Source: Pectobacterium brasiliense
GTDB taxonomy: Bacteria > Pseudomonadota > Gammaproteobacteria > Enterobacterales > Enterobacteriaceae
Direction: 5' to 3'
DNA: 64,000 bases
Assembly: GCF_013449685.1 (NCBI RefSeq)
Contig: NZ_JACDSF010000017.1
Coordinates: forward strand, 166,274-230,273
This document shows, piece after piece, positions 49,602 to 58,761 of the stretch; the stretch's first letter is position 1, and each line of letters opens with the position of its first letter. Both the position numbers and the translations under genes were made by a program. The notes beneath the pieces were generated by a model. It saw only the letters and a program-made list of their open reading frames with translations. It ran no database searches and was not told the origin of the DNA.

Positions 49602-50380
49602 TCGAGTGGCGTCCGGTTAGCGAGATAGTCAGCAAGCTGATCGTTAAGTGATGACATATCCTGAGGCAGCACTGAGGGATTAAAACCAATAAAGAGCGTT
49701 TCTCCCGCAGCGGGTTCAACGTGCTGACGATTCCACAGCGCCAGCGGCACTTTACGCCACTTGCCATTTCCCGCGATCAGATAACCATAACTGTTATCCG
49801 CCCCCGCAAGGAGCCGACGTCCAGAAAGATAATTTTCGACCGACCATCCGGCACGCAGCGCCACGTTCCCCGATGTCTCTAGTTCCCCCACGTCCGCGGA
49901 GGTATTGACCAGGCCAATCAGGGACAGCTTGTCATCATGAGGTGCCACATACAGTGCATATTCCCCCACCAGAGGGCGATTATTTTCTGCATATACGCGC
50001 ACGCGGTCAGGATCCAGATCGGTATGGATACGCCCAGCGACATTAATCGGATTTATGGTCTTTCTTAGCAGCCAGGCAGAGATTGCCAGATCGCCATCGC
50101 CTGAATTACGCCAACGCGTTTCCAATTCCGCCAACTTTTGCAGTAAGACATCCCCTTGCGCGCGGACTTTCTGCGTCGTCGCAAAATCAGAAATAAATGC
50201 GGTTTGCCAGTTAATATTCTGTGGCCAGGGAACCTGTTCGTAAAATTTTTCAAGACGCGTACCGTCGTCGAGTTTAACGACAGCGACCGTCTCTTGAGGT
50301 GATTTCACCGTCAGTTGCGCAGACGTCGCAACGCCGGAAACCAGCAGCAACAAGGTAGCGATACGATTGAGTGCCAACAT
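49598..50380 (-). CDS. yjbG: YjbG, capsule/exopolysaccharide-export accessory protein
   Basis: A 260-aa exported protein of the YjbG/GfcC family, with a signal peptide (MLALNRIATLLLLVSGVATSA). The family's middle contains VPWPQNINWQTAFISD and the ending ETLFIGFNPSVLPQDMSSLND. GfcC-type proteins are periplasmic and have ubiquitin-like beta-grasp domains. It lies between yjbF and yjbH with a 9-bp gap and a 4-nt overlap respectively. Confidence 0.88.
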   Translation of the reverse strand: MLALNRIATLLLLVSGVATSAQLTVKSPQETVAVVKLDDGTRLEKFYEQVPWPQNINWQTAFISDFATTQKVRAQGDVLLQKLAELETRWRNSGDGDLAISAWLLRKTINPINVAGRIHTDLDPDRVRVYAENNRPLVGEYALYVAPHDDKLSLIGLVNTSADVGELETSGNVALRAGWSVENYLSGRRLLAGADNSYGYLIAGNGKWRKVPLALWNRQHVEPAAGETLFIGFNPSVLPQDMSSLNDQLADYLANRTPLE

Positions 50381-50389
50381 TGCAGCCCC

Positions 50390-51040
50390 TTATTGTGCGT
50401 AGGGTTTTAATACGGTGAATGTAACCAATGCCATACCCGGCCCCATATACTGCTGGCTTTGAACCACGCTTCCGTTAGTCGGATCAAGCCAGTAACTATT
50501 CGTGTAAGATTCATTCAAGGCGGGAACCGTCACCTGCTCATCAAAGCGCAGCAACTCACGCGAGGTATCCAGAATTTTTACGATTTCTTTGCCGCGAGCC
50601 TGAAAAACGGACCGCGTATCGTAACCCCCACGGAAGACCTGCGCCCATTCAACTCGACTTTGCCATGTCATTGGCGTCGATGTCTTCAACAGGCCTAACG
50701 TCAGGGGATCCTGTGGCAGGTTATCCACATAGGTAATGTCTTCGCCGAAGCCCTGCGTTTTCACCAAGCGGCCATGTTGGGTCGCGACGATATTTTTATC
50801 GGCCGCGATCCATTTCAGTTGGTTCTGTTCAGCAAAAGCGAGCACGACAAACGCTTGCGGTGCCTTACCCACTTTCAGATAGGCTGATGCATACGGTGTA
50901 TTGGCAACCTGTTTGGCCGTCACATGGGTATCATCCTGCCCGAAAAATGCCAGTTTAAACGTTTTCCCCACCTGCTCCACATTTTGGGAGCAACCGGTTA
51001 ATAAAATTGAGAAAAGGGGGATGGCAATCAGCGCTTTCAT
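50390..51040 (-). CDS. yjbF: YjbF, exopolysaccharide-export lipoprotein
   Basis: A 216-aa lipoprotein (lipobox LLTGC at about residue 17) of the YjbF/GfcB family. The pattern TVPALNESYTNSYWLDPTNGSVVQSQQYMGP near the end is characteristic. The ATG at 51040 gives a signal peptide of normal length; a start nine codons upstream is possible. Confidence 0.88.
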   Translation of the reverse strand: MKALIAIPLFSILLTGCSQNVEQVGKTFKLAFFGQDDTHVTAKQVANTPYASAYLKVGKAPQAFVVLAFAEQNQLKWIAADKNIVATQHGRLVKTQGFGEDITYVDNLPQDPLTLGLLKTSTPMTWQSRVEWAQVFRGGYDTRSVFQARGKEIVKILDTSRELLRFDEQVTVPALNESYTNSYWLDPTNGSVVQSQQYMGPGMALVTFTVLKPYAQ

Positions 51041-51100
51041 TTCTGCTATTCGTTTTATTCTTGTCATGCGATGAAATTCTCGTTGAACCGCGTAGCCCGG

Positions 51101-51126
51101 AAAAAAAAGGCCACCGAAGTGGCCTT
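51101..51126 (-). terminator. terminator-like hairpin between yjbE and yjbF
   Basis: On the minus strand the stem AAGGCCAC-TTCG-GTGGCCTT is followed by a T-run. Lying inside the operon, it should reduce transcription of yjbFGH relative to yjbE. Confidence 0.8.
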
Positions 51127-51141
51127 AGAATTGAAACGGAA

Positions 51142-51432
51142 TTAACTACGAGTACCAGTGACTGTCGTTGTTCCCGTAGCGCTGTTGTCGTCATTGCTGG
51201 CAACAGCAACAGCGACACCAACAGCAGCAGCGGCCGCAACACCGACTGCAATCAGTGCAGTGGTACCCGCAGCAACACCCGCACCCGCAGCACCCGCAGC
51301 ACCCGCAGCAATGCCAGCAGAACTCGTAGTACCGACAGAACTTGCCGCGCCAGCGCCAACGCCACCAACAGCGGCAAACGCGTTTGACGACATAGCCAGT
51401 ACCGCAACCAGCGTGATTAACGTTTTCTTCAT
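51142..51432 (-). CDS. yjbE: YjbE, small exported Ala/Gly-rich protein
   Basis: A 96-aa exported protein (signal ends at SNAFA). The mature protein is built of Ala/Gly/Val repeats (AAGAAGAAGAGVAAGT) followed by AVAVASNDDNSATGTT. It is the first gene of the yjbEFGH operon, and its length and composition match YjbE/GfcA. The role in polysaccharide export is unclear. Confidence 0.85.
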   Translation of the reverse strand: MKKTLITLVAVLAMSSNAFAAVGGVGAGAASSVGTTSSAGIAAGAAGAAGAGVAAGTTALIAVGVAAAAAVGVAVAVASNDDNSATGTTTVTGTRS

Positions 51433-51826
51433 TACGATTTCCTTTTAAACATGAAGTACTTCAGGGTGGAGTACCGCCGAAAAGACCATACTCCGTCCTT
51501 CATTCCAGCCAGCACAACGGCAAAACGCTCTATATTTTGCGTCGTTACCAACCGTTACTGGGATCCTCCCAGTAATGCGTTACCGTTCAATGGGTGACAG
51601 ACTCTCTATGACATAAATCATCGCTAAGAGGCCACCTCTGATAACCAATACCAGAAAGCAAAACTACCGCTCGATTTTTGCAACACCATTAAAAATAGCA
51701 AGATCTCAGTGTAATAAACAGCAATGATCTCGGTAAAAATGCAGATTTCTTTAATGAAATTTACAGTATTGCAGGAAAAAAGTCATAGATATCTTAACGA
51801 TATCAATCCACTGACTCAGCAATATA
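51433..51826. other. promoter region of yjbEFGH
   Basis: About 390 bp of AT-rich sequence upstream of yjbE. RcsB control is known for the E. coli operon, but I did not find a clear RcsAB box. Confidence 0.4.
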
Positions 51827-51828
51827 AA

Positions 51829-51860
51829 AAACGCCAGATATTTCCTAATCTGGCGTTTTA
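51829..51860 (-). terminator. terminator of gnd
   Basis: The stem AACGCCAGAT/ATCTGGCGTT with an 8-nt loop is followed on the minus strand by TTTTATATT. The flanking A and T runs allow function in both directions. Confidence 0.85.
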
Positions 51861-51894
51861 TTAACAAACAGCACTATCTAAGCATAAGAAACGA

Positions 51895-53301
51895 TTATTC
51901 CAGCCATTCGGTATGGAATACGCCTTCTTTATCTGTACGCTTATAAGTATGTGCACCGAAATAGTCACGCTGAGCCTGAATCAGGTTAGCAGGCAGCACA
52001 GCTGAGCGGTAGCTGTCGTAATAAGCAATGGCCGCGGAGAAGGTTGGCGTCGGGATACCTTGCTGAACAGCGTAAGAGACGACATCGCGCAGCGCTTGCT
52101 GGTATTCGTCAGCCACTTTCTTGAAGTAAGGCGCCAGCAGCAGATTCGCGATATCTGCTTTCTGCTCATACGCATCGGTGATTTTCTGCAGGAACTGTGC
52201 ACGGATGATGCAACCAGCGCGGAAAATCTTGGCGATTTCACCGTAGTTCAGATCCCAGTTGTTCTCGTCTGATGCCGCTTTCAGCTGTGAGAAGCCCTGA
52301 GCATAAGAAACGATTTTACCCAGATACAGTGCACGACGCACTTTCTCAACAAACTCGGCTTTGTCACCACCGAATGGCTGAGCCGTTGGGCCAGTCAGCA
52401 CTTTAGAGGCAGCAACACGCTGATCTTTCAGTGAAGACAGGTAACGGGCAAAAACGGATTCCGTGATCAGAGACAGCGGCTCACCCAGATCCAGAGAGCT
52501 TTGGCTGGTCCATTTACCCGTGCCTTTGTTAGCGGCTTCATCCAGAATCACATCAACCAGGTATTTGCCTTCTTCATCTTTTTTCTTGAAGATATCGGCA
52601 GTGATTTCAATCAAGTAACTACTTAACTCGCCTTTGTTCCACTCAGAGAACGTCGTAGCAAGCTCGTCGTTGTTCAGATTCAGTGCCTGCTTGAGCAATG
52701 CATAGGCTTCAGCAATCAGCTGCATGTCGCCGTATTCAATGCCGTTATGCACCATCTTGACATAGTGGCCTGCGCCATCAGCACCAATGTAGGTCACACA
52801 GGCTTCGCCATCGGCACGCGCGGCAATCTGTTCCAGAATCGGAGCAACCAGTTCATACGCTTCTTTCTGGCCACCCGGCATGATGGAAGGCCCTTTCAGC
52901 GCGCCCTCTTCCCCACCAGATACGCCTGTACCGATGAAGTTAAACCCTTCAGCGGACAGTTCGCGGTTACGGCGAATCGTATCTTTATAGAAGGTGTTAC
53001 CACCATCGATCAAAATATCGCCTTTTTCCAGATAAGGTTTCAGCGATTCAATCGTTTTATCGGTTGCTTCACCAGCCTTCACCATCAGCAGAATACGGCG
53101 GGGTTTTTCCAGGGATTCGACAAACTCTTCAACGGTGTAAGACGGCACCAGTTTTTTACCCGGATTTTCCGCGATCACTTCATCGGTTTTATCGGAAGAA
53201 CGGTTAAAGATGGAAACGCTATAGCCACGGCTCTCAATGTTCAGCGCCAGATTGCGCCCCATCACCGCCATACCGACAACGCCAATTTGCTGTTTGGACA
53301 T
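51895..53301 (-). CDS. gnd: 6-phosphogluconate dehydrogenase
   Basis: A 468-aa cytosolic enzyme of the pentose phosphate pathway (6-phosphogluconate + NADP to ribulose-5-phosphate + CO2 + NADPH). NADP binding is at [15 protein letters not shown]; substrate binding is at [21 protein letters not shown]; the catalytic lysine and asparagine are in [14 protein letters not shown]. The start at 53301 gives exactly the E. coli length. In enteric bacteria gnd lies beside the O-antigen locus, as here. Confidence 0.97.
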   Translation of the reverse strand: MSKQQIGVVGMAVMGRNLALNIESRGYSVSIFNRSSDKTDEVIAENPGKKLVPSYTVEEFVESLEKPRRILLMVKAGEATDKTIESLKPYLEKGDILIDGGNTFYKDTIRRNRELSAEGFNFIGTGVSGGEEGALKGPSIMPGGQKEAYELVAPILEQIAARADGEACVTYIGADGAGHYVKMVHNGIEYGDMQLIAEAYALLKQALNLNNDELATTFSEWNKGELSSYLIEITADIFKKKDEEGKYLVDVILDEAANKGTGKWTSQSSLDLGEPLSLITESVFARYLSSLKDQRVAASKVLTGPTAQPFGGDKAEFVEKVRRALYLGKIVSYAQGFSQLKAASDENNWDLNYGEIAKIFRAGCIIRAQFLQKITDAYEQKADIANLLLAPYFKKVADEYQQALRDVVSYAVQQGIPTPTFSAAIAYYDSYRSAVLPANLIQAQRDYFGAHTYKRTDKEGVFHTEWLE

Positions 53302-53821
53302 TAAAGCAACTCCTGTCTGAAGGATAACCTGCCTGCAACGGCGACAACGCCTCGCATTGCGACCTCGCAAGCAATTTAAAAACAGGCCGACATGGTAACT
53401 CAGCTTTGCGTGAGTGGGTAGTGATTGGTTTGATAGCGAAAGCGCCTAAAAGGCAAAAGCATAATCTATTATTCAGAGTACCACGCTATACAACATCTTT
53501 GACTTCACTTACCATCAAGCGTGTCTCCTCAGTGAAAAGCACCCGTTATGTCACTAAAACGCTACCTGCTAAAAATTTCATTACTGGGTTCGCGGCCGGC
53601 TATCTAGCCACGTATTGTCGTTCCTGCCAATATCACGCTTGACCGACTGCATGATGTAATGCAAATCACCATAGGATGGGATGATGGTCATCCACATGAA
53701 TTCGAGACAACGCCTTTTGATTGTATGCTGTCTTCGTGGTAATCGCCTTCACGGGTCTACATTCTGTAATTTGAAGGCGCATCAGAGTGGTTGTATAATG
53801 AACATATCAGATGGAGGGCAT
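53302..53821. other. intergenic region between gnd and the AbiEii-like pair
   Basis: About 520 bp containing the gnd promoter (minus strand) and the promoter of the small gene at 53822. A plus-strand frame at 53406-53642 lacks a ribosome binding site and a recognisable family. Confidence 0.45.
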
Positions 53822-54022
53822 ATGATAAAAATCACCGATTATCCACAAATGAAAGCATGTGCTTGGTATCTTGCCCCAAGTACCCAATTTAATGATCGTG
53901 AAGCATTAGATTTCTACGAGCGTAACTGGAAATATATTGAACAAAATAAACTCACTACGCACGAGAAACAGCTCATTGAACGGCTAGCCAAGGAAATAGG
54001 AAACGGTTTTCTCAATGTCTGA
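53822..54022 (+). CDS. small protein, candidate antitoxin of an AbiEii-like pair
   Basis: A 66-aa protein (MIKITDYPQMKACAWYLAPS at the start, then DREALDFYERNWKYIEQNKL and TTHEKQLIERLAKEIG). The ATG at 53822 follows GGAGGG; longer in-frame starts are less likely. The stop is 8 nt inside the next gene, so the two are coupled. Family not recognised. A small upstream partner of a nucleotidyltransferase is the usual toxin-antitoxin layout. Confidence 0.65.
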   Translation: MIKITDYPQMKACAWYLAPSTQFNDREALDFYERNWKYIEQNKLTTHEKQLIERLAKEIGNGFLNV

Positions 54023-54734
54023 ATTTCAATTGGCGCATCATAATCGCATCGCAAAAGTTCTTAGCGCGTTTTCCCAGCACCTTTTAGATGAAGCTAGCTG
54101 CTATTTTGCCGGTGGAACTGCAATTGTGATGATGCTTAACGAATACAGAGAATCTGTAGATATCGATTTTCTATGTTCATCTCGCGATGGCTACAGCAAA
54201 CTACGTACATTGCTTTATGGTAATGATTTCTCACCTTTGTTTTCTTCTTCTATCTCTACAATTGGAGATATTCGTAAAGACCAATATGGGATCAGAGGGA
54301 GGATTGACGTTGAAGGATTCCCTATTCGGCTTGAATTCGTTAGTGAATCCAGACTCGATCTAACCTTAGGTAGCCATATTCTTGGTGTTCCAACATTGGG
54401 AAAGGCCGATCTTTTCGCTACAAAGCTACTTGCTAACGCTGATCGCGGCTTAGATAAGTCAGCACAGAGTAAAGACCTCATTGATCTGGCAATGATGCAG
54501 TCAACATGGGGAGATATTCCTCAAGAAGCCTGGGATAAAGCAAGAGTAGTATACGGTTCATCTGTTGACAAAGCATACAAAGATGCTATTTCAATGCTCA
54601 ATAGAAATAAGAGCTATTTTGAAAAATGCATGCAGGACCTTCGTATTTCTAAGGAAAATCAAGAACGTATCGTCACTACGCTTAAACTGGCTTTTTCTCC
54701 TCTCGATCAAGATAATTACTTATTCCAGTATTGA
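54015..54734 (+). CDS. AbiEii/AbiGii-type nucleotidyltransferase-like protein
   Basis: A 239-aa protein with the nucleotidyltransferase core YFAGGTAIVMMLNEYRESVDIDF (GG and DxD), then RLEFVSESRLDLTLG and LGKADLFATKLLANADRGLDKSAQSKDLIDLAMM. This is the pattern of the AbiEii toxin family (formerly DUF1814). In AbiE systems the nucleotidyltransferase is the toxin in abortive phage infection. Here the partner is not the typical AbiEi HTH protein but a 66-aa protein. Confidence 0.8.
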   Translation: MSEFQLAHHNRIAKVLSAFSQHLLDEASCYFAGGTAIVMMLNEYRESVDIDFLCSSRDGYSKLRTLLYGNDFSPLFSSSISTIGDIRKDQYGIRGRIDVEGFPIRLEFVSESRLDLTLGSHILGVPTLGKADLFATKLLANADRGLDKSAQSKDLIDLAMMQSTWGDIPQEAWDKARVVYGSSVDKAYKDAISMLNRNKSYFEKCMQDLRISKENQERIVTTLKLAFSPLDQDNYLFQY

Positions 54735-54740
54735 AAAACT

Positions 54741-54767
54741 AAACCGCAGATGCTCTACCTGCGGTTT
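54741..54767. terminator. terminator between the AbiEii-like gene and galF
   Basis: The stem AAACCGCAG/CTGCGGTTT has a 9-nt loop; on the minus strand TTTAGTTTTTC follows, so it best serves galF. Confidence 0.7.
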
Positions 54768-54783
54768 AATCCTATCTACAATA

Positions 54784-55680
54784 TTACTTTTTCAGCAGCG
54801 CCTTAATACTTTCTTTAAATTCGGCACCAAACTCAGGATTGCGTAACCCATAGGACACAAATGCCTGCGCATAACCCAATTTACGGCCGCAGTTAAAGTT
54901 CTTGCCTGACATTTGCACAGCATCAACCTGCTGCGTCGCAATCATGTCGGCAATGACATCCGTTAACTGAATACGTCCCCATGCGCCGGGGAGCGCTTTT
55001 TCCAGCAGTGGCCAGGCATCGGCCGTTAATACATAACGCCCGACCGCAGAAAGATCAGACCCCGTTTCAGAGGGTGCCTCAGGCTTTTCAATCATAGACG
55101 TAATCGCTGCGGCATCGCCTGGGTTTACCAGCGGTTTATCACAATCGACGACAGAATACTCAGGCAACACCTCATAAGGACGATGCTTCACCAGCACTTG
55201 GCTACGCCCTGTTTCTTCAAAGCGAGAGATCAGCAGCGCCAGGTTTTCCTTTGTCTGATCGGCCGTGCTTTCATCCAGCACCACATCCGGCAACACAACC
55301 ACAAACGGACTATCGCCAATGATTGGGCGAGCACAGGAGACCGCATGCCCTAACCCCAGCGTTTCCCCCTGGCGAACGTTCATGATCGTCACACCTTTCG
55401 GGCAGATAGACTGTACTTCGGCCAGCAGTTGACGCTTGGCGCGTTCTTCCAGCAGAGATTCAAGCTCAAATGAGGTATCGAAGTGGTTTTCAATTGCGTT
55501 TTTAGACGCATGCGTCACCAGAACAATTTCTTTAATCCCCGCCCTCACACACTCGTTGACGATTTTCTCAATCACCGGGCGGTCAACCAATGGCAACATT
55601 TCCTTAGGAATGGCCTTGGTCACGGGTAACAAATTCATCCCTAAACCTGCTACAGGGATAATCGCTTTTAATGATGTCAT
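54784..55680 (-). CDS. galF: GalF, UTP-glucose-1-phosphate uridylyltransferase-like regulator
   Basis: A 298-aa nucleotidyltransferase-fold protein. The nucleotide-binding loop reads [21 protein letters not shown], where active GalU has GLGTRMLP. The M-N change in place of T-R is the GalF form (GLGMHMLP in E. coli), which has low or no catalysis of its own and modulates GalU. The rest ([45 protein letters not shown]) is intact. Position next to gnd and rml genes fits galF. Confidence 0.85.
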   Translation of the reverse strand: MTSLKAIIPVAGLGMNLLPVTKAIPKEMLPLVDRPVIEKIVNECVRAGIKEIVLVTHASKNAIENHFDTSFELESLLEERAKRQLLAEVQSICPKGVTIMNVRQGETLGLGHAVSCARPIIGDSPFVVVLPDVVLDESTADQTKENLALLISRFEETGRSQVLVKHRPYEVLPEYSVVDCDKPLVNPGDAAAITSMIEKPEAPSETGSDLSAVGRYVLTADAWPLLEKALPGAWGRIQLTDVIADMIATQQVDAVQMSGKNFNCGRKLGYAQAFVSYGLRNPEFGAEFKESIKALLKK

Positions 55681-55912
55681 GGATTGACTCTCTTCAATCT
55701 GATGGTTTTTATCTGGCGAACGATTTTGTTTTATCGAACACTTTTCACTTAGCAGCGTAATCTCACAACGCCATGCATGACACTAAGATTACACCCAATC
55801 TGCGACAAAGCGATCTCAGGTATCTGACTTTTTCTGACGCGCTGGAATATTCCGTTTTTATCATCATGCAGGTAAAGAACATTCCTCAACAAAATCGTCT
55901 TTATGAATCTAT

Positions 55913-56216
55913 TTAGAAAAGGTCTGATTGCGTCCCTGTACGTTCAAAACGCAAAACATCATCGGTCAGTTTGTAAATTAAGAAGCCAATCCGGTTCGAT
56001 ATGCGCATCTCTGTAACCTTTATAATTCTCCTGAAGAGGATGATCCTGATATTCCTGTGGCAACGGTAGTTTGTCTTCAAGCAAAAGCTGCATAAGTTTG
56101 TTAGGGACGTGCATATCAAATGGAAGCGCTTTTTCTTTAGCAACTTTTGTTAGCGTTATTCTCACCAGATCCGATACCGTCAACCCCATGCTAGCCAACA
56201 CTTCTGCGGCTTCATT
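55913..56216 (-). pseudogene. dinJ-yafQ toxin-antitoxin remnant (chimera)
   Basis: One frame reads NEAAEVLASMGLTVSDL and VRITLTKVAKEKALPFDMHVP, the middle of a RelB/DinJ antitoxin, then passes directly into NKLMQLLLEDKLPLPQEYQD and HPLQENYKGYRDAHIEPDWLL, the C-terminal half of a YafQ toxin. A one-base shift then puts the end (IYKLTDDVLRFERTGTQSDLF) in another frame. The start of dinJ and the end of dinJ plus start of yafQ are deleted. It is clearly dead. Confidence 0.8.
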
Positions 56217-57160
56217 TTGATCTGTTCCAACTCTTCGGAAGACAGCCCTGTCATTCGCATGACAGAAAAACGGTCAATGCCATTTTCTAACATAGCACGC
56301 GCGACTTCACGTTTACCTTCGAGACGCCCCTCACTCATCCCCTTATTGAGTCCCTCCGTCATCCCCTCGGCTAGTCCTTCGGTATGGCCCTCAATACGCG
56401 CTTTCTGTTCTAGTTTCTGTGCGATAGTCATAAGGACTTCCTCATGTTGTGGTGACCGATAGAACAGAGTCTGTAGGAATAACTTGGGTTCGCTGGTGTC
56501 GCCAGTTTGCAGCATCCAATTCAACAAAGTGACCAATTTTTCGCCTGTAGTGTACCCATGTAACAATAGCGTGACCAGTTGTTCCGTTAGGTCGACCAGA
56601 TCTCGCTGGCGGATATGCTTGAGCAACAACTCCAGCATTGCCATACGCCGGTGTTGCATGATGTTATCATCGTCTAATACGCCAACATCAACCAACGGGA
56701 AAGCGCCTGTATACAATTGTCGGGCAATCTCTGGTTCACTGAACAATGACAGCCAGTTTAGCGAGAAAGGTCAAGGGCTGGCACGACCATGACAGAACAA
56801 CAGAGGAATGACCCGTGGCAATGTTTTGTGCCCTGCATCCAAATGACGTTGCATGGCAGCAACGGCGTAACGCATCAAACGAAACGCCATATGGCTATCC
56901 GAACTACTCTGGTGCTCAATGAGGCAGTAAATATATCCCTCCCCACTTGCCGTATGCAGAGAATAGAGAACATCGGCAAAGTAGGTTCGTAGATTTTCTT
57001 CTATAAAACTGCCGGACTCAAGATGTAAGGTATTCAAGTCACAGACCTGACGCAGCGCTGGCGGCAGATGGATATCCAGAAAATCTTGCGCGGTTTCCAG
57101 ATGCGTCAGAAATGTTTTAAAAATCCCATCGTGTGGGGTCGACGTATTGCTCTCTTTCAT
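56180..57160 (-). pseudogene. Rpn-family nuclease/transposase-like gene with in-frame stop
   Basis: The first 129 codons ([20 protein letters not shown] at the start, [14 protein letters not shown] at the end) and the later part (FSEPEIARQLYTGAFPLVDV, then HRRMAMLELLLKHIRQRDL) are in the same frame and belong to one PD-(D/E)XK Rpn protein. A TGA at 56773-56771 stands where a residue is expected between ASP and PFSLNWL. The 3' end runs onto the dinJ remnant (last residues KMKPQKCWLAWG are not Rpn). Rpn proteins promote RecA-independent recombination. Confidence 0.82.
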
Positions 57161-57353
57161 AGCGTACCGCAAAGGCGTTAAATTAGGGTGTCATCCTATC
57201 GCTATCAGACACAGCCTATTGCTAGGTCGTACTTATTTTGCGAGCGCTATTCCACGCTATTTTTTCCGCTACATCAGACAATTCTGGTGACGTAGGGTGG
57301 TATACTGAACCGGTTATTTAAAGACAATTTCAGATGAAAAGGTGGAGTTCTTG

Positions 57354-58223
57354 ATGAAAGGGATCGTGCTTGCAGGGGGAAGTGGTACTCGGCTATATCC
57401 GATTACTCGCGGCGTTTCTAAGCAGCTATTACCGATCTATGATAAACCGATGGTTTATTATCCTATTTCGGTTCTCATGCTTGCGGGTATCCGTGAAATA
57501 CTGATTATCACTACGCCTGAAGACATGCCTGCATTTCAGCGCCTTTTAGGTGACGGGAGCCGTTTTGGTATTGCGCTGAGTTATGCGATTCAACCCAGCC
57601 CAGATGGGTTAGCTCAAGCCTTTATCATCGGCGAAGAATTTATCAACGGGGAACGTTGTGCGCTGGTGCTCGGTGATAATATTTATTTCGGCCAGAGCTT
57701 TGGTAAGAAACTTGAAGCCGTGGCGGCAAGAGAAGAAGGCGCAACGATTTTCGGTTATCAAGTCACCGATCCCGAACGTTTTGGCGTTGTCGAGTTTGAT
57801 CAGGATTTCAGAGCACTATCGATAGAAGAAAAGCCGGTAAAACCAAAATCGAACTGGGCCGTTACTGGACTCTACTTCTACGATAAGAATATTGTAGAGA
57901 TGGCGAAGCAAGTTAAACCGTCACACCGCGGCGAGTTAGAAATTACCACGCTGAACCAAATGTATCTTGAACAAGGTACATTGAATGTTGAGCTGTTGGG
58001 AAGAGGTTTCGCTTGGTTGGATACAGGCACGCATGACAGCCTGATTGAAGCTTCACAATTTATTCATACCATTGAGAAACGCCAAGGGTTTAAAGTCGCT
58101 TGTTTGGAAGAGATTGCATTCCGCAAAGGCTGGCTCTCTAAACAACAAGTTGCTGACGAAGCAAAAGTAATGAGCAAAACGTCCTATGGGCAGTATTTAA
58201 CCCAACTCATCGCAGAGAAATAA
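57354..58223 (+). CDS. rfbA: glucose-1-phosphate thymidylyltransferase
   Basis: A 289-aa enzyme making dTDP-glucose, the first step to dTDP-L-rhamnose. The nucleotide-binding loop is [16 protein letters not shown], with [20 protein letters not shown] and the metal-binding [11 protein letters not shown]. The ATG at 57354 follows GGTGGAG. It is the first gene of rmlA-rmlC-rmlD with 1 bp to the next gene. Confidence 0.95.
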   Translation: MKGIVLAGGSGTRLYPITRGVSKQLLPIYDKPMVYYPISVLMLAGIREILIITTPEDMPAFQRLLGDGSRFGIALSYAIQPSPDGLAQAFIIGEEFINGERCALVLGDNIYFGQSFGKKLEAVAAREEGATIFGYQVTDPERFGVVEFDQDFRALSIEEKPVKPKSNWAVTGLYFYDKNIVEMAKQVKPSHRGELEITTLNQMYLEQGTLNVELLGRGFAWLDTGTHDSLIEASQFIHTIEKRQGFKVACLEEIAFRKGWLSKQQVADEAKVMSKTSYGQYLTQLIAEK

Positions 58224-58224
58224 C

Positions 58225-58761
58225 ATGCAAGTCATTGATACTGCTATTTATGGCGCAAAAATTATTCAACCGAAAGTATTCGGTGATGCAAGGGGTTTCT
58301 TTCTGGAAACGTTTGAAAAGAGACGTTATCAGGAGATGTTGGATATCGATGTAGACTTTGTTCAGGATAACCATTCCCGTTCAAGTAAAGGTGTATTACG
58401 CGGTCTGCATTTCCAGAAAACGAAGCCACAGGGAAAGCTCGTTCGTGTTGTAGGCGGTGAGGTGTTTGATGTTGTGGTAGATATTCGCCAAGGCTCCCCT
58501 TCCTACGGAGAATGGTGTGGCGTCACGCTGTCAGAAGAAAACAAAACCCAATTTTGGCTTCCACCGGGGCTGGCGCATGGTTTTGTCGTTCTCTCAGATA
58601 CCGCAGATTTCGAGTACAAGTGTACCGATTATTATGACCCGAGCGATGAAGGTTGCCTGTTATGGAACGATCCTGACGTTGGTATTGAATGGCCAATCAC
58701 CGCCCCATTGCTCTCTGAGAAAGACAAATTAGGCAAGTTATTCAAGGATCTGGCAAAATGA
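58225..58761 (+). CDS. rfbC: dTDP-4-dehydrorhamnose 3,5-epimerase
   Basis: A 178-aa cupin-fold epimerase. Key segments are QDNHSRSSKGVLRGLHFQ (catalytic His), PQGKLVRVVGGEVFDVVVDIR, and LPPGLAHGFVVLSDTADFEYK with the catalytic Tyr region. Its stop overlaps the rfbD start (ATGA). Confidence 0.95.
   Translation: MQVIDTAIYGAKIIQPKVFGDARGFFLETFEKRRYQEMLDIDVDFVQDNHSRSSKGVLRGLHFQKTKPQGKLVRVVGGEVFDVVVDIRQGSPSYGEWCGVTLSEENKTQFWLPPGLAHGFVVLSDTADFEYKCTDYYDPSDEGCLLWNDPDVGIEWPITAPLLSEKDKLGKLFKDLAK

Noticed and set aside
53406-53642. 78-codon frame upstream of gnd
   Set aside because: No ribosome binding site, odd composition and no family resemblance.
57180-57353. JUMPstart/ops element upstream of rmlA
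   Set aside because: I looked for GGCGGTAGCGTG before the polysaccharide genes and found no acceptable match.
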